Shown here in pieces: positions 1 through 14,059 of a stretch of 64,000 bases of DNA (the stretch's first letter is position 1; each line of letters opens with the position of its first letter). The position numbers were made by a program, and so were the translations under genes. This stretch comes from Phoebastria nigripes (Eukaryota > Chordata > Aves > Procellariiformes > Diomedeidae): NCBI GenBank assembly GCA_035582835.1, contig JAYKAV010002441.1, positions 515,252 to 579,251 on the forward strand, read 5' to 3'. The notes beneath the pieces were generated by a model. That model ran no database searches. It saw only the letters and a list, made by a program, of their open reading frames with translations, and was not told where the DNA came from.

Positions 1-3000
1 GTCACCAATGACAGCATTATTACAGAGCAGCAGAGTGCAAGCAAGGACAGAGAACAACTGAAGGTTATTGGAAGGGTTTTCCTCCTCTCCCTCTTCCACT
101 TTGCCCCATACTTCTGTGTGTGGAATGAAAATACAACATTTTAAATCTCTTTTCAGGTAGTACCTGTTCCAGCTATGACAGAGTGTTGCTCCTACCATAA
201 ACAAGCAAACAGACAACTAATGCTGCCACTTCTGCTGAGCAAACAGCTAAGCTGTATGCATCATTTATTTCATACAACATCCCTCAAAATGTGTAACAAT
301 TTTTTGTTCTGACATGACACAAAGTTAATAAGAACTTGGGAGCAGGAAAAAACAGAAATCAATGAGCAGAATAATCTGGATACAAACCCAACTTTTTAAT
401 GAAGGTTGAAAGCATTTAAAAATAAACTTCTTCCAAAGAAAGAAAAGTCATTTATGAGGGCATAGAAAAGTTAAAAAGAAAATCAGTGAGATAGTACAGT
501 CTAAAGAGAAATAAAAACTGAAAGTAAAAGGTATCAACATGCACGGAAACCTTAGCAATAACTCCTTTTTGACTGTCTGTGGAGCTACAACACGCGCAAA
601 TTTTGAAATATGTGTCCAGAAGGGACAATTTTTCCTCTGAATGATCTGTTATTCACATGCTAAAAACGCTAGGCTATTTGTTTCAAACACAGAAAAAGAT
701 TATCTGAACAGAATCCTTTTCTTGCTGTTCATCAGAATAGATTCAGTAGCTACCACTGTAAAAGCAAAGAAAGGCAATTCAGCAGAGATTGAGCAAATGC
801 CCATCAAAGTCAGTGGGAGCACACACGGCAATTTGGTGGGCACTGAACCAGGCTGTAGTGGCTGAGGCCAAAAGCATTTGTCTGTGCAGAAGTTACAGTC
901 AGACACTATCATCAGAGGCATTTTTGTAGTGCACATGGGAGTAAATCTATTTCCACAGTATAAAGAATGAAAACTGCATGTGTTTTACCAATGCCATTAT
1001 TGCTTGGGGAGGGAGGCGAAGAGGAGAGAATGGGAAGAACTCACCCAGACCAACACCTCTTCAAGTGTCTGCCCTCAAGCACATCATGCAAATGTCTAAA
1101 ATCACATCACTGCATGATGGGGTTGTGGGGAGAAAAAGGTCTGCACCTCCGTAGAGTACTACCATGTGCGTAAACATACAACTCTCTGGTCCCCAGCATG
1201 TTCCTGAAAGGAAGCAGAGGAGAATCACATCCCAACCTAGCCCACAGGACAGCTTCAAATTCAGACTGAATATCCTACCACTGAACATCTGACCATTTTG
1301 CAGTGAGCTAACCAAGCTGGCAGCAAATTTATTGTGGGAACTACACCATAACTCACGTGCTTCACACAGCCGTCACATCCTGAGGTGGAGATCGACTGGC
1401 TTGTGCTTTGGGCTGAGGCTGACTCACCTGCAGAAGCCGTAGCAGGCTACGAGCTTGGGTTTGAAGCAAAATATCCTGCTTTTCTGTGTGCAGAAGCTGC
1501 ATGGTCTCAACTCCACCATGGCCTGCTAGACACAGGGTTGGACGTTAAGGACAATCTGACACAAAGGGAGCACGGCAAGAGTCAGAGGAGGTCCTGCTTT
1601 GCTGGAGAGGAGAACTGGGACGCTGACCTGCCTCCAAAAGCAGCGGCTCTTTTTCAGACAGCAGCGAGCAGAGAAATGCTCTGCCCTGTACATCATGATT
1701 GCTCTGGAGAGGGGTCACATGCACCTCACTGCACCGTAACCCGTGTTACTGGCCGCTCAATGATATGCCTCCCTCATCAGACAGACACCATCATTAGAAA
1801 AATGCTACCATGTTCAGTAGCAGAAACTGATAGGAAACTTGTGAGAATAGGCCCATCCAGAGCTGGCATTCAAAAGCAAAATGCCTTGATAGGAAAAAGG
1901 AAAAACAAGTTTGTGGTTGCCCAGAGTTGACTACTTTCCTTGGCCTGAGAGTTTCACACTCTCCAGAGTAAGGGCATACTCAGGCTCAAACAAAAGACAT
2001 TTTTAAATGCTTCTGCACTATATTTGGGAACGCTTCTGAGACAGCACAAGTCAAGAAGGCAGTATCGGCAATGGGAAGGGGAGGATGCACACCACACTCT
2101 ATCTGTTCCAGGTTTCTCTCACAGCTAGCACACTGGCTGGGAGACAGGTGAATCAGGACAGATGCAAATAGTGAGAAAGGAAGGAGTCACCCAGCGTGTT
2201 TGCTTTCTTCCTCTACCCCTTTGGTCTTCTGTAAGGTACAGTCTGAGCATTTATCATTGTAGTCGTGGCAGTCTTTGCTCTGGCTAACCACCCACATTTC
2301 TGTGTTTGGGTTTTTTTTTTTAATTCAAAGAGCAGCAAATGAATTTTGTGAAGCCTTTGATGTTCCCTCACTGTACTTTAAATAGCTATCATTTAATCTG
2401 TTATACATACACATTGCAGGATGGTTGGTTTGTTATGCATATTGAATTGTGCACTCTGTATCTCAGAGGGGAGCTGACTGAGCGGTGGCCACTAAAAACC
2501 AAATCCAATCTGAAAATTATAAGATTTTTTTCTACAAAACACACCAGCAGAGTTCTATCTTTTCTCAGTCATCATGTTACTTTCCTAATTCCACAAAAAT
2601 CTTGCCTGAAGTCCTTTAAAATATAAATGCTTGAGAGTATTTGCTTACAATAGGAAATAAGATAATTTTCAGATAATTTTGTCAGCTTAGCACACTACCT
2701 ATTTTATTTTCCATGGCGTGCTAGTGAACTTGTTCAGTAGCAAAAGTTTCCAAATAAACAGGATCTTTTTAAAAAAATCACAAAACCAAATTCCGAATGT
2801 GCAAGTGCAGGAATTTATACAATCAAAGGACAAAAGCATACAGCAGGACACAGGACACAGACATTCAATTAGAATGATCCAATCTCGGTATGAATATTAA
2901 AGACTGAGAATAAGCTGTCCATAAATCCTATGAAATAATTCATTGTATAGTTTTGAATAATTAAATATCAGATAACCAGGACCTTTTTGAAGCTATTTGC

Positions 3001-6000
3001 GAATAACAACACACAGAATTTCTAAATGCATTACTTTTAAAAACCCATCATGCAACCTAATTGAGCACAAATGCAAGCATTTTTAAAATATCTCAGTATT
3101 TCAGCTTTTTTTCTGGTAAACAACATGCTCACCTAGAGACTAGGAATTCTTCCTGAGTCAAAATTTAGCTGAATATATTTCTATTTACCTAGATATTTAC
3201 CACTGTGAACTTGTGGTAGCCTGTAATCCTTTCCCAGGAGCTTGCCCATGCCCTCCAGCCAGCATCCTGGCCCACGTCTGGAGGTGGCCAGCTCCTGAGG
3301 TGCCCGGCACAGGCAGGCTGTGGGAGAGAGGCACATGCTCTGCACAAGCCCATGTGGCTCTTTCAGCCCGCTCCAGGCCTGCGGGTCTCACGGTGTCTGC
3401 AGCTGCACCACAAACCACATAGCAGCTGAAGACCCTGAACATTTTGTGCCATGGGGTCCTGAATGTCACCTAATTTAACTGTTTAAGCAATGACTTTAAG
3501 ACCTGATTGTTACTGGTTGCACTCAGCCTCCCTGTCACATGGTGCCCAAGCAACCCCAGAAGTTTTCTGATTATTTCTACTTTTATGCCAGTATAGGTGG
3601 CTGTTGATATGCTGTGCTGAAACACTTGAACTGCTAGTCACTGCCCACAAAGTGATGAGTGGCTCACTATTATTTATTCAGAATTGCCAGGGGTGACCCG
3701 CTTTATCAGACTAACACGTGAGCCAGGAAAGAAATATCACACACCCACAGAACTGAGAGTTTACTGGGAGTGGGAAAGACAGTGGGTTTTCTGGAGGATG
3801 ACTGTGTATCAGGCAGAAGTACTCAGTCCTGATCTCTTAGTTTCCCATGCAGAATAAGGCTGGGGGGAAGGTAGATGTTTCCAGTCTTTTTATTAAATCC
3901 AGATTTCCCTCTTTCCATCCAGCGAAGGAAAAAAGTGGTAACTAACTAATCAAGGATCGGCTGACATGACAGAAATGTGCATTGGACAGCCACAGAAATG
4001 GAAATAGGCTTTGTAGATACTTAACATTGAAGATAAGACTTTGCAAAAGGCATTACAGTTAAACTGGACAGTGCTGTTATGCAATTGCCCTCCAGTTTTA
4101 CTGACCAGGACATAAAACAACTGAGAAGCTGGGGACAATTTTCTGGTGGTGTTTTACTACATTATTCCAGCGGAGTCAATGAAAAATCCCAATTTGCACT
4201 GACCAGAAACCCAGCCTGTAGACAACAAACTAGAGAATGATAGCTTCTCCAGGGCAATCACTGCTCACTGGCACTTCCCATGACAGCAAGAAGATGCCTG
4301 CAATTGACAACCACGTGATAGCTTTAACCTCACATCTCCGGCCATCTTCAGCAGAATGGTCCCTTTCCTGAAAATCTGTGGGCCTGTTTCACTCCAAGGA
4401 AGACCACTCCTGAACTCAGAAAAAAATAAGAAAAACAGGGCTCTATCCATTGCTTCCCTTTCCTTCAGATTCACAGATTCCCCTGAACCCCCCTTCCCCC
4501 CTGAACCTCCATGGAGGTGAATGGGAGTTCTCCCAGGCAAAAGTCGGGTGGCGCTGGTCTTGGCTGCCAGTGGTGCCGTAGGTGGCACAATCCCTCCATG
4601 CTCGTGGATACCAGGCAGCAAATCTGCATTAGGCATTGGGATACTGATTGTGCCAGTCCTCCATGCACAAAAAACCTGTATGGTTCACACAGGAAAGTCT
4701 GCTCTTTGAGGGGGAGGCGACCACCTACAACCGCACAAGTAGACATGCATCTTCTCCATTGACTGGCCATGGTACCAGCTTTTTGCACACAGATTATACT
4801 TCCTCCAGAGTATAACATTTACACCTTGGTACAGTAGTTGAGTACACCACTCTCTGAGTACAGTTAGCAAAGTCCACAGCTGCAGCAAACTCATAGAATC
4901 ATGCTGGCCTTGGCAAACCAGTGTTCACCAGCAGAGGACCTTGTTTCCAATGAACAAGCTTCTGAGTAGCTGAGAATCCATTAAAAAGCTCTTAGCAAAT
5001 TCTGCAAGAGCTTGGGCCTTAGTCCTGGTGCCCACGGCTCTGACACCCTAAAATTTTGTTCCCTGTCATTCCACTATGTTACTCATAGCCTCTGCTAAAC
5101 TGGACATAATAACACAAACACTAGTTTTGCCCCATCCTACCAACATAGGATTCCTGGTGCTTCTGGAGTGTGCAGTGTATTTCAAAATTCAAGATTGCAG
5201 CCAAATCTTCAGCTGCCATGTATTACACAGAACCTCTGGTACTAAAAGAAAAACATACCCAAAATATGACAGTTTATATTTATTACATGTGGTTTTTTAA
5301 CTTTTGTTTATAATCACATGGGTGGTGTGCTGTTTTCATAAAGTTATTCATTTTATTTTAGTCACTATTTTTAGGGCACGCTTTGACTTCCCATGTAAAG
5401 AGTTTTAAAAGCAGAAGTTTAATATAAAAAACATTGCAATACAGAGGGGATTTGATTCTATTTTCCTTTTCACTTGACTTTGGTGGACACAGAAGAATTT
5501 AAGGATCTGAAAAATGGAAATGTGATTATAAATCCTTAACTAGTTCTAAATCAAGAATTCAGCAGGATGACCAGTATTCTTTACAACAATGGTGTGCTCT
5601 TATGCAAATTAAACTTAAGTGCAAATTACAATATTTTTTTGCCAAATACAAAGCCAACTCCTTAAAAAAATACTAGAAGTAGTTTTCATGAAGCCACACA
5701 ATATACTTTTTTTTCCCCAGCCCCAATTATTGTTCAGCTTAGATACAGAGCATGATTTTTACACTCTTTTGGTATTCTATACTCAATGGCTCTGTAAATA
5801 CAATGTTCTTTTATGTATGCTAATATTACTGCCTTCAAATGACAACAAAATCCACAGGTCATCATGAATTGCACAGAAAAAACAGTATGTGCTTTTATAT
5901 ATATCCTTTCTATTTTCACTGGACATGGGTATCCACATCCAATTATTGTAACAGGACGCGGGTCCATTTTCCCACAAGCTGGCCTCCGTCAGAGACGTGT

Positions 6001-6522
6001 TCTTGCATGGGCCGTGATGCTTGTACAATGGTATGTTGAGCCAGTAGGGACAAACAAGAGCTAAGCTCACCCAAAAAAGAAAGAATAAAATCAGCTGGAT
6101 CAACTTTCTGAACTGGGTCACTGCATAATTCTTAAGGAAGCAAAAGATTCAGTGCAATTAGAGTTGGGGGAGCCACTAGAGGCGCTGGAGAAGGAAGGAC
6201 CCGGCAAATTGTTGGTGAGGAGACCCATCACCTGGCCATTGTGTCAGGACTGCTGCTGACCAAAGGGAGTGGGAGCCACCTACGTGCCACTGCTCTCTTT
6301 CACGCAGTCCCAAATGCTTGTGAGGTCGAGCGATGGATCAGATCAGGAAAGTGGTCTGGCTGACAACTAACGTTATTTTGGAGGGGGCGTGAGGGGTGAA
6401 GGTAACTTCACACAGTGAAGCCAGGGTGAGAGGAAGATAGCACAAGTTAAACGGGCCACACAGAAGGTCCAGAGTCACCTCTGTCCTCGGGGATTGCTCC
6501 TAGTTGGTAGCACCGTATTCCA
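1..6522. other. Non-coding stretch, no gene recognised
   Basis: No open frame here has a recognisable domain, a family likeness or a plausible exon structure. The longest plus-strand frame (1385-1930, 181 codons) looks like chance. GC-richer patches lie near 1400-1750, 3220-3420 and 4480-4760, and none resolves into a known repeat or exon. A 12-bp perfect palindrome centred on an ATG-containing CCATGG sits at 4506-4517. It could be intergenic or part of a large intron. Confidence 0.55.
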
Positions 6523-6550
6523 TCCCTAAAATCTCTGCTGATTTTAGGGA
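6523..6550. repeat. Perfect 11-bp inverted repeat (hairpin)
   Basis: The arm TCCCTAAAATC at 6523-6533 is followed by the six-base loop TCTGCT and the exact reverse complement at 6540-6550. The pairing stops at both flanks, so the stem is 11 bp. It is too short for a pre-miRNA and has no T-run after it. Function is unknown. Confidence 0.8.
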
Positions 6551-8179
6551 CAGGATACAGTCTTTAACCATCTGCAGTTCTGTAGTAGTGTCTTAAAAAA
6601 CCTATGTACACCAGGCAACGTAAAGTAAATAGCTTTTAACTGGAACAGACATGAATACTGTAATAAAAATAAAGCCAAAACTTCCAGGGAATGTATGTAG
6701 GCAATGGCCTACCATCCACAGAAATGCAACACGAGAAGCAGGTGGAAATCATTGTCAGGGTTGTCTTTGACCCATAACTAATGCTGATCAAAACATTATA
6801 TCCACTTTCCTACATATACCCAGGTGAAATCAGATCACTGGCTGAAATATTCATGAATACACTGCTCATGCACAAAGTGAACAACGTGGATTCCTCAAGT
6901 CACAACGGTCTTCCATTTCTGAAAGTACCATCATGTTTGTTTTGCTAAAAATAAGCACATATTACTAAAAGGGAATAAAATGGAAAACGTCCTTTCACTA
7001 GATTATAAAGGATGACATTTTTGTGTAGTGGGATATCAGTTTGGCATAAATAACAAAGAGAAAGTGATGCTATTGTGAATAAGTGGACACAAGGTGTAGA
7101 TAAACTTACCTCGGATAAATCAATTACCTATGAGAAACCCTATGTAAAACATGCTGTAGTTAAAAACTCCACAGCTTTGTCTCCTTGAAGAATCCTTACT
7201 AGGATCATGAATTTGCAGGAGTTACCTCTTATTTTTTCTGGCAATAGAACTGACCTAAAAAATATGCCCAAAGCCATGGAGGACATCTGCAGCTGAGCAA
7301 TCACATGCTTTCCACGTGCCCATAAAGCACTCTAAACTTGAGTTAACATTTCTGTGATGAAAGTAGTAGTAAAACAACCCACTTCAGCCATATCTAGTTA
7401 CTGAGTGCATTTAACTGCTTCCACACCACCTTTCAGTGGAAATCCTTACTTCAAATTTAGTAAACTTCAAAGTTTATTTGGGTATGAAAAAATAGCATTT
7501 AGCCATATTTTACTGAAATATTTTTATCCTTTTATTAGCTTAAAGAGTTTGACAAAATACTTTGCAAATTCCTTTCTTTATAGGAACTTTTAGTAGAGTA
7601 GTGTGCAATTTAATTTGAGGAGAATTACATACTATTTTTAACCATTGTATAGGGTAAAAAACTCACTGTCAAGCTCATGATGATTTAGTTGGTGTTTAAA
7701 TTAGTTTAGTACCATAACATCCAGCCCAAATGTAGCAATGTACAATAGCATTCACAATTGGGCCAGGTCATTTGAATGAAACGAAAGGACCATTAAGCCC
7801 AATGAAGGATATGCATGTGCATACAGTACAGTAAACATTTGCAAACTGCTTGTTTGAAGTCACCAATACACTTTTGTGCTCTACCAATTTAGCAGGCATT
7901 CTTAGTGTTACTGTTACCCACAGAACCCTTAGTATGTCCTGCTCTCTGTGCTTTGCTTATAAATGGGTATAGGTAACTAAAATATAGGGATGAAACAGGG
8001 TTGTCCTTAATATGATTGTACCTCTTTATTTCACTATGTCCTCCGACTTTGCATTTTCAAATTCTTCATATATCTTAGCAATGTGCTTTCTTTCACCTGC
8101 AACAAAAATTCCAGAGAGACAAATTCTAGAGATGTTCATTTTTAAATGCACCTTACATCCTGCAAAAATTGAAAACTGT

Positions 8180-8226
8180 CTCTAGTTTGTTTTCCTATCT
8201 TCAGAATGGTATTAATAGTAATGCTA
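8180..8226 (+). repeat. MIR-like ancient SINE fragment (3' part)
   Basis: The text resembles the MIR stretch that reads roughly 'tttcctcatctgtaaaatgggataatagt'. Here it has a TTTTCCTATCTTCAGAATGG core followed by ATTAATAGTAATGC. MIRs are shared by amniotes and survive in birds as short diverged fragments. The call is by eye and the fragment is short, so chance similarity is possible. Confidence 0.35.
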
Positions 8227-10737
8227 TCAGTTGGCCATCTGGGCCCTAACCAGATGGATCACGACATGTAGTTGGCATGGTTTGATGATGTATTTTACTC
8301 AAAAGCACTATGTTCTGCCACTTCCAGGGGTTTGGTGTATGAATATTGCCACAACGTGGTATCCATGTGAATCTTTCACATAAATTTAGGAGAACCATAT
8401 TATAAATTAAGAGTGAATTAATATCAATTTCTGGTAACCGCTAAGGTAAGTTTAGCAGACTGGCTATCTGATGTTGAAGAAGAAAAAATAAATAAATATT
8501 AGTACATGTAGTTTGGAAATAAGAAAATCTCACAACCTTGTGTTCTGCTATGCCAAAGGCTACACTGGCCAGAGACTCATCTGTACCATGAAAAACAGAT
8601 CTCCCTTTGTTCAATGAGAGCATTTAACTACGCAGCAGAAGAGCCTGGAGAGAACCCCTGGAAAAACAGGATCTGGAGTCATGCCCTCAGTACCATTTCG
8701 TGCAGCGTAACTTGAAATCATACAGAAGACTCAACTGTTTCAACTAACCTTCCTGTGAAAATAATATTCACTCCTTTCCCACAGAGCAGAAGGAGACCTT
8801 TATATTCCAGCCTGCCAGTAGTCTTGTTGGCACACTGCGTGCACCATAGGTACTGACGCCCACCAGTTCTTTTTCCACCATCACTAATACAACTTTACAA
8901 TAACTTCTTGAGCTGCTTATCCCACAGTTGTTTAGCCTCCGTACGACCAACTCGACCCCTGGTTAGATGTCATACTCCAAGCTCCTTGGTGCAGCTGAGC
9001 CTGCCTTTGTACAGCCAGTAGTTCAAAATCCCCTCTTAACTCCTTCAGAAACAGTCAATTCCAATATGGAGAGAACGAAACATTTAAGAAGAACAGTTGC
9101 ATAGATTGCTTTCTTCTCAGCCATGGGTCCAGTCATTCTGTCCACAGAGGGGGTGATGTAATTTTCTGACTTCAGTGATAATTGAAATGAGTTTGTCAGA
9201 ATTTCTGGCCTTGATGCAGTGAGTGGTAAAACTTCCATGAAAATAAAGGAACAATTATGCCCTGGGTTTTTTAGAACATGTTTATCTTCTGCTTGTAAAA
9301 AGCCTGTATAATTCCTGTAAGAGGAATTTTAGTCCACGTGGGGACTGACTTCCATAGGCTACAGCTGTTCATGACTTTTTCTCCAGAATTTCAGTCTCCT
9401 CCTTGTGTTCTGCCGACACTGTGGTTTAGTGCACTGGAGATGAACAGAGAATGGACAATAAATAACCAAAAGTAAGTGAGGGTCATTGACAATTCACTTT
9501 TTCTTCTCAGAAGTCAGATTCCATTCTTCAAGTAAACAGAACTGGAAAACACCTGGTGGCTTAGAAACTCATTCTCTGTCTGACTGAAAATCCCTCCTTT
9601 TTCAAGACATAGCAAGCCTGCAACCTTTTTTTTTCAGCTGGCAAAAGCAAGAAATGTCTCAGATACTATCAAACTGTCAATAGCACACTCACAATCATGA
9701 CACTGAATGATGTGAATGGGTGTTCATTGAGCTATTTGATTTATAAATTTGATTCATGCCATGATTCTGTTGCCCAAGCCACCAGGTATATGTTCATTAA
9801 TATTCCAGTTAACAAAAACACACATACAGTTGCAAAAGGTGAGTGTCTTCAGTAACACTTCTTGGATTTACTGCATTTACAAAACATTACAAAAAGAATA
9901 AAATCAGGAAAAAAGTGATACACAGTACACAACAGACTTTATGAAAAATTATGAACATTTTGTACATTTCATTAAAAGTCTGCCTGATGCATTTCCCACC
10001 AGTATTTATACAAAAATGAAATGAAGAAAAAGATTCTGTCAAATGAGGGAGGCAGCTCTCACAACGTCTTTTTGCAAAATAGCCTGTAATATCTAAAAGG
10101 CGTATTTCAGCACAGGTTTAGTTCATCAAGCCTCAGATGGGTTCATTGCCTGAAACGACCTGTGAACCTCAAGCTTCAATATGTTAATGTGCATAATACA
10201 TGTATTTGACAGGTGTTTACAACTTGGGGAGGAAACCAACACAGCAGCTATCACCAGGCTCAAACCTGCTTCCACTCCTTCTGTATAACTTAGGAAAAAC
10301 TCCAGAAAAGGCTTATATGCTTTTATCTTATAAAATTGATCTGAGTGGAGACCTGAAGGCTGAGGCACAATACCGCCTGCCAAAAAGCAAAAAGGTATTG
10401 CCCATGCCAAACACGCTGAGCAAGAGGAGGGAATTCCCTTGCCCTAAGGAACGTTGGCCCCTTCTGTCTATCAAATGGTGTAAATTTCAAACAAATGTCA
10501 GAATGCACCGGCTGAAGGCGGCCCAACAATAACTATTTTTAAGGAGTTTGGCAGCATATTCTGAAAACAAAAGGCATTTAAAAAAAATGCTGGAAACTTG
10601 TTCTCGTAAAATCTCTTCATTCCCTTCCTAAAAAGTAGGAGTTTTATTCCCATCTTCTCCTCTTACTCTTCCCTTTCTGTTCTTGGGGAAAAGTATGAAT
10701 AATGTTTAGGATTTAGGTTCTCACAGAGCACTACTGT

Positions 10738-10790
10738 TTTCTTGTTCTCTATTCCTTTTCCTTTTTCTTTTCCTATTCCTTTATGGGGGG
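10738..10790. repeat. Polypyrimidine tract
   Basis: A run made almost only of C and T, with repeated TTCCTTTTCC-like units, followed by a G-rich patch. It is a simple-sequence tract. No splice acceptor or exon follows it. Confidence 0.6.
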
Positions 10791-12972
10791 AGAGGGGACT
10801 CTGTTATTTCTAGGGCAGAAGCAAAAATTTTGAAACCATACATTTTCTGAAAAGTGTGAAAAAGCTCAAGGAAGTGGAAAACAAGAGGTATAAATCTTTA
10901 TATCCTTCAGTTGCATTCACTGGGAAAGAAGAGGAGGAAGGAAAGTAATACCTTCAAAAAAAAAGTTCACATTTTTTAATTTTCAAAAACCAGAATGAAA
11001 AATATTTCAGGTAACAATGAAACTAGATGTAAAGGTCAGGTTGAGAAGAAGTGGTGAGAAGGGTTCACTTACAAAATTCACTCAAATAAACAAGTCTCTG
11101 TGGAGGGTTACTGTACATCCCTTACAAGATGTACTTGAGGGTTTTCATGAATCTTTCTTTCTGCAGGTGACAGGAGAGAAGATATTTAGCTCCACACTAG
11201 AAAACAGGATTGTTTTGTCATGAGATTCCCAGCCTAATCTTCAGTTCTTTAATGGGGACCTATAAACAAATCTTCAGAATTCCCCTGAAAATTTTATTTG
11301 TCACATCAGGAGCTGAACACTTGAGACAAAGACAGAGCATGTTGTTTGTGCAAGTTAGAAGTAAATCTGATACTGACCACAAAACCTCCAAGTAAGTCCC
11401 ACCTAAACTGAAATTAAAGGGATTTTTCCTTTTGTCTTCTTTCTGATCTAGGATTCTTGTTTCTTCCTGAGTGATTTTGATTAAAAATTGTAGCCCGGCA
11501 GAAGAGAACCCAGGGTCACTGGGTGGTAGAAAAGCACCTTGATTTACAGTAGAGGCGGAATGGAGACCTCGGCTCTGATCTGAAACATGCAAATACCAAG
11601 TAAACCTGGAGAGAATGTATCTGCCATTTGGCTTCCCAGACATCTTCAGGATGTATATCAGATCTGAGGACTTTGACATCTTGTGAAGCCCCCTAGCTAT
11701 TTGGAAGATTTGCAGAGCCTGCAAAATGCCCTTCTGCCTTTCCCAAAATTCACTGCAACACCTCTAAAAACCTCCTAGTGTGTGATCTCCTCCTGCTTCC
11801 ATTTCCTCCAGTTATGGCACACCTCCCAAAGGAGGGAGGGTCCAGCTGAGGACATGAATTCTCCCTGATCAAACTCACTTGCCTATATAGCTCATTAACC
11901 AATTTAGTCTGGCCCCTTTGCAGTCACCCTGGTGAGCACCGTACTTTGCAGTACACAGCTGTTTGCAGGGACCCTCCTTGAACTCTTCAGCAGTAACAAT
12001 GACGGACACTTTTCCTCCTGAAGTGGACTGGTCTTTCAGTGTTTCCTGCTACCTGCAGACATGACCTTGGCTGTGAGATTGTGATGTTCTCTGTTTTCAG
12101 TGAACATCTTTAATGTGTATACTTGCAGTTTCTCCTCAGCCACCCAGTGCTGCATAGCAGAGCTACAGATTCTCTTGAACAAACACAGCCTGCCCTCAGT
12201 TTTAAAGATATCAAGATGGCTCTGCTCAGAGATCACTCCATGCTGTGGTTTAATCTAGCATAAATCTCTGCAGCTACTGACACTACTTCTTTTCCACCAG
12301 CCGTCATGTGCTAGCAGTGGGATTCCTACAGACCATATCAGGGAACTAATCTTGTTGCAAGCTCTTCCTGCCTACGCTTTTGGGGTTAGTTTGAAAATAG
12401 ATCATTTCCCTGGTATAAATTTAGATGTGGCGTCTCGAAAGTCTGTGCTAGCTCCACAGAGTCAATGGGAGGTGGAGAGTAGCAGGCAAGACAACTTGCT
12501 GCGGCAGCCCAGATTTACCTAATTACAGTGACTGTGTAGCCAACATCTTAATTACCCTAGTTTAATATGGCAGAACCAACACTAAAGCTAACAAACGATT
12601 GGACGTGTGCACTTTTGTATTCTCAAAGAGTGCCTGCACCTGTCCATCTTGCAAGCTGCAGCCCTGATCCTGTTTCTCATGTGTTTATGCATGGATTTTT
12701 TAAAGTGTGGGCAGCTCAACAGAATAAATCAAGTCTGAGAAAGATTACCGATGGTAGCCCAGAAAGTAGGGAGATGTCTGAGCAATGCATTCAGTGGAAA
12801 CCAGCCACGAAGTCTCATCATGGCAGATGGGTATTGACATGCACTGGCTTGTTGTGGGGGCAAAGGGAGCAGTGGAAGGTTTCTGGGACACACTGAGGGC
12901 CAGGCATATGAAGTTAGTAATTAGGGACCAAAAGGCGAAAAAAATCAGCAACTCCACTGCTCCAGGGAGAAA

Positions 12973-13003
12973 AGTTTGAGGTCGTGATCAAGGACCTCAA
13001 ACT
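12973..13003. repeat. Perfect 11-bp inverted repeat (hairpin)
   Basis: The arm AGTTTGAGGTC at 12973-12983 and its exact complement at 12993-13003 flank a nine-base loop that itself contains the palindrome TGATCA. No other structure surrounds it, and function is unknown. Confidence 0.8.
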
Positions 13004-13885
13004 CGGGTAAGAAACATCAGTCTTCAGCCAAGCAAAACCTGATATTCCCATTGCAGGAATGCAATACACAAAGCTGCTGATGAGATGTTGGAACTTGGGT
13101 CTCCAGAGGAGGACTCTCATGCCTTTAGAGAAACAGCAGTAACCTCCAAGGGCTTCTGGTTGACCCAGCTTCAGTCAAAGACTCAACATGAATGTAATGT
13201 CACATATTCTTGTTTATTTATTTATCTGCTTCAGTTTGATGGTATTGACAACTCTTTGAGATCACAGGATGATTCAGGTCTGCCTAGTTCATTCGTACGT
13301 CCTATTCTCTCAGTACTGAATTTTCATTCATCAAGCCTTCTGGGAAATAGTATTTTTAGATCCAAAGTCTGATTCTTTGACAAAAAGACTACTAGAACCA
13401 TAATCAGGGTCAGACTCATAAGAAATGGTACTTTTTGCAAGTGTTTCCTTCCCTAAGAGTGTTGATTTCAACCAAGACTTTTCAGAACTCATTCATGGTT
13501 TGGCTCCTAGATAATGTACTTTTTCAGGAGGTATGCTAAGCCACCTCCGCCAGGAATCCTGAACCACAGTCTGCATGAGAGCAGCCATACAGGTATTCAT
13601 CATTATATTTATTTCATCCTGTATATCGTAAATTAAATGCAGTTGGGTTGAACATCTGAGCATGCTGGTGAGGCAGCAATTTTACAATTCATTTACTGAT
13701 GCCTTCAGCAACAATGTTAGAGTAAGAAGTTCTTGCATGCATCAGCATCTGCTCACTGGTAGTTGGTGTTTCACACTAGGTGTTGCCCTGTACCACCAGT
13801 TGTGTCAAGAGAACTGACTGTCAGGCCGTAGTCTAACCAAGGTCACTCAAATGGTTTGCCCTGAAAAGAGCACCAATTCTTTTTT

Positions 13886-14059
13886 CACAGTCACAGAATG
13901 GTTGAGGTTGGAAGGGACCTCTGGAGGTCACCAGCTCCAACCTCCCTGCTCAAGCAGGGACACCTAGAGCCAGTTGCCCAGGACTATGTCTGGATGGCTT
14001 TTCAATATCTCCAAGGACGGAGACTCCATAACCTCTCTGGGCAACCTGTTCCAGCGTTA
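13886..14059 (-). mobile_element. CR1 LINE 3'-end fragment
   Basis: Read on the plus strand this is the reverse complement of a CR1 3' end. It contains the block GGTTGGAAGGGACCTCTGGA, the phrase 'caacctccctgctcaagcagggacacctagagc', and the block around 'ctccaaggacggagactccataacctctctgggcaacctgttcc'. These are hallmark avian CR1 3' sequences. The element is 5'-truncated, as almost all CR1 copies are, and has no reverse-transcriptase coding part. No target-site duplication is expected, and I see none. Confidence 0.93.

Larger units (their letters stand above)
6551..13885. other. Non-coding stretch with sparse old repeats
   Basis: No gene is recognisable. It contains a MIR-like scrap at about 8180, a pyrimidine-rich TTTTCC tract near 10740-10785 and the hairpin at 12973-13003. 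Short frames such as 11260-11724 on the minus strand and 12567-12896 on the plus strand show no domain or family features. Confidence 0.5.

Noticed and set aside
1385..1930. 181-codon open frame on the plus strand
   Set aside because: No domain, low complexity of evidence, no Kozak or splice context, and no resemblance to a known bird protein. Frames of this length occur by chance in 64 kb.
4895..4960. 'catagaatcat' resembling the end of a minus-strand CR1
   Set aside because: Only about 11 bases match, and the following text does not continue as CR1.
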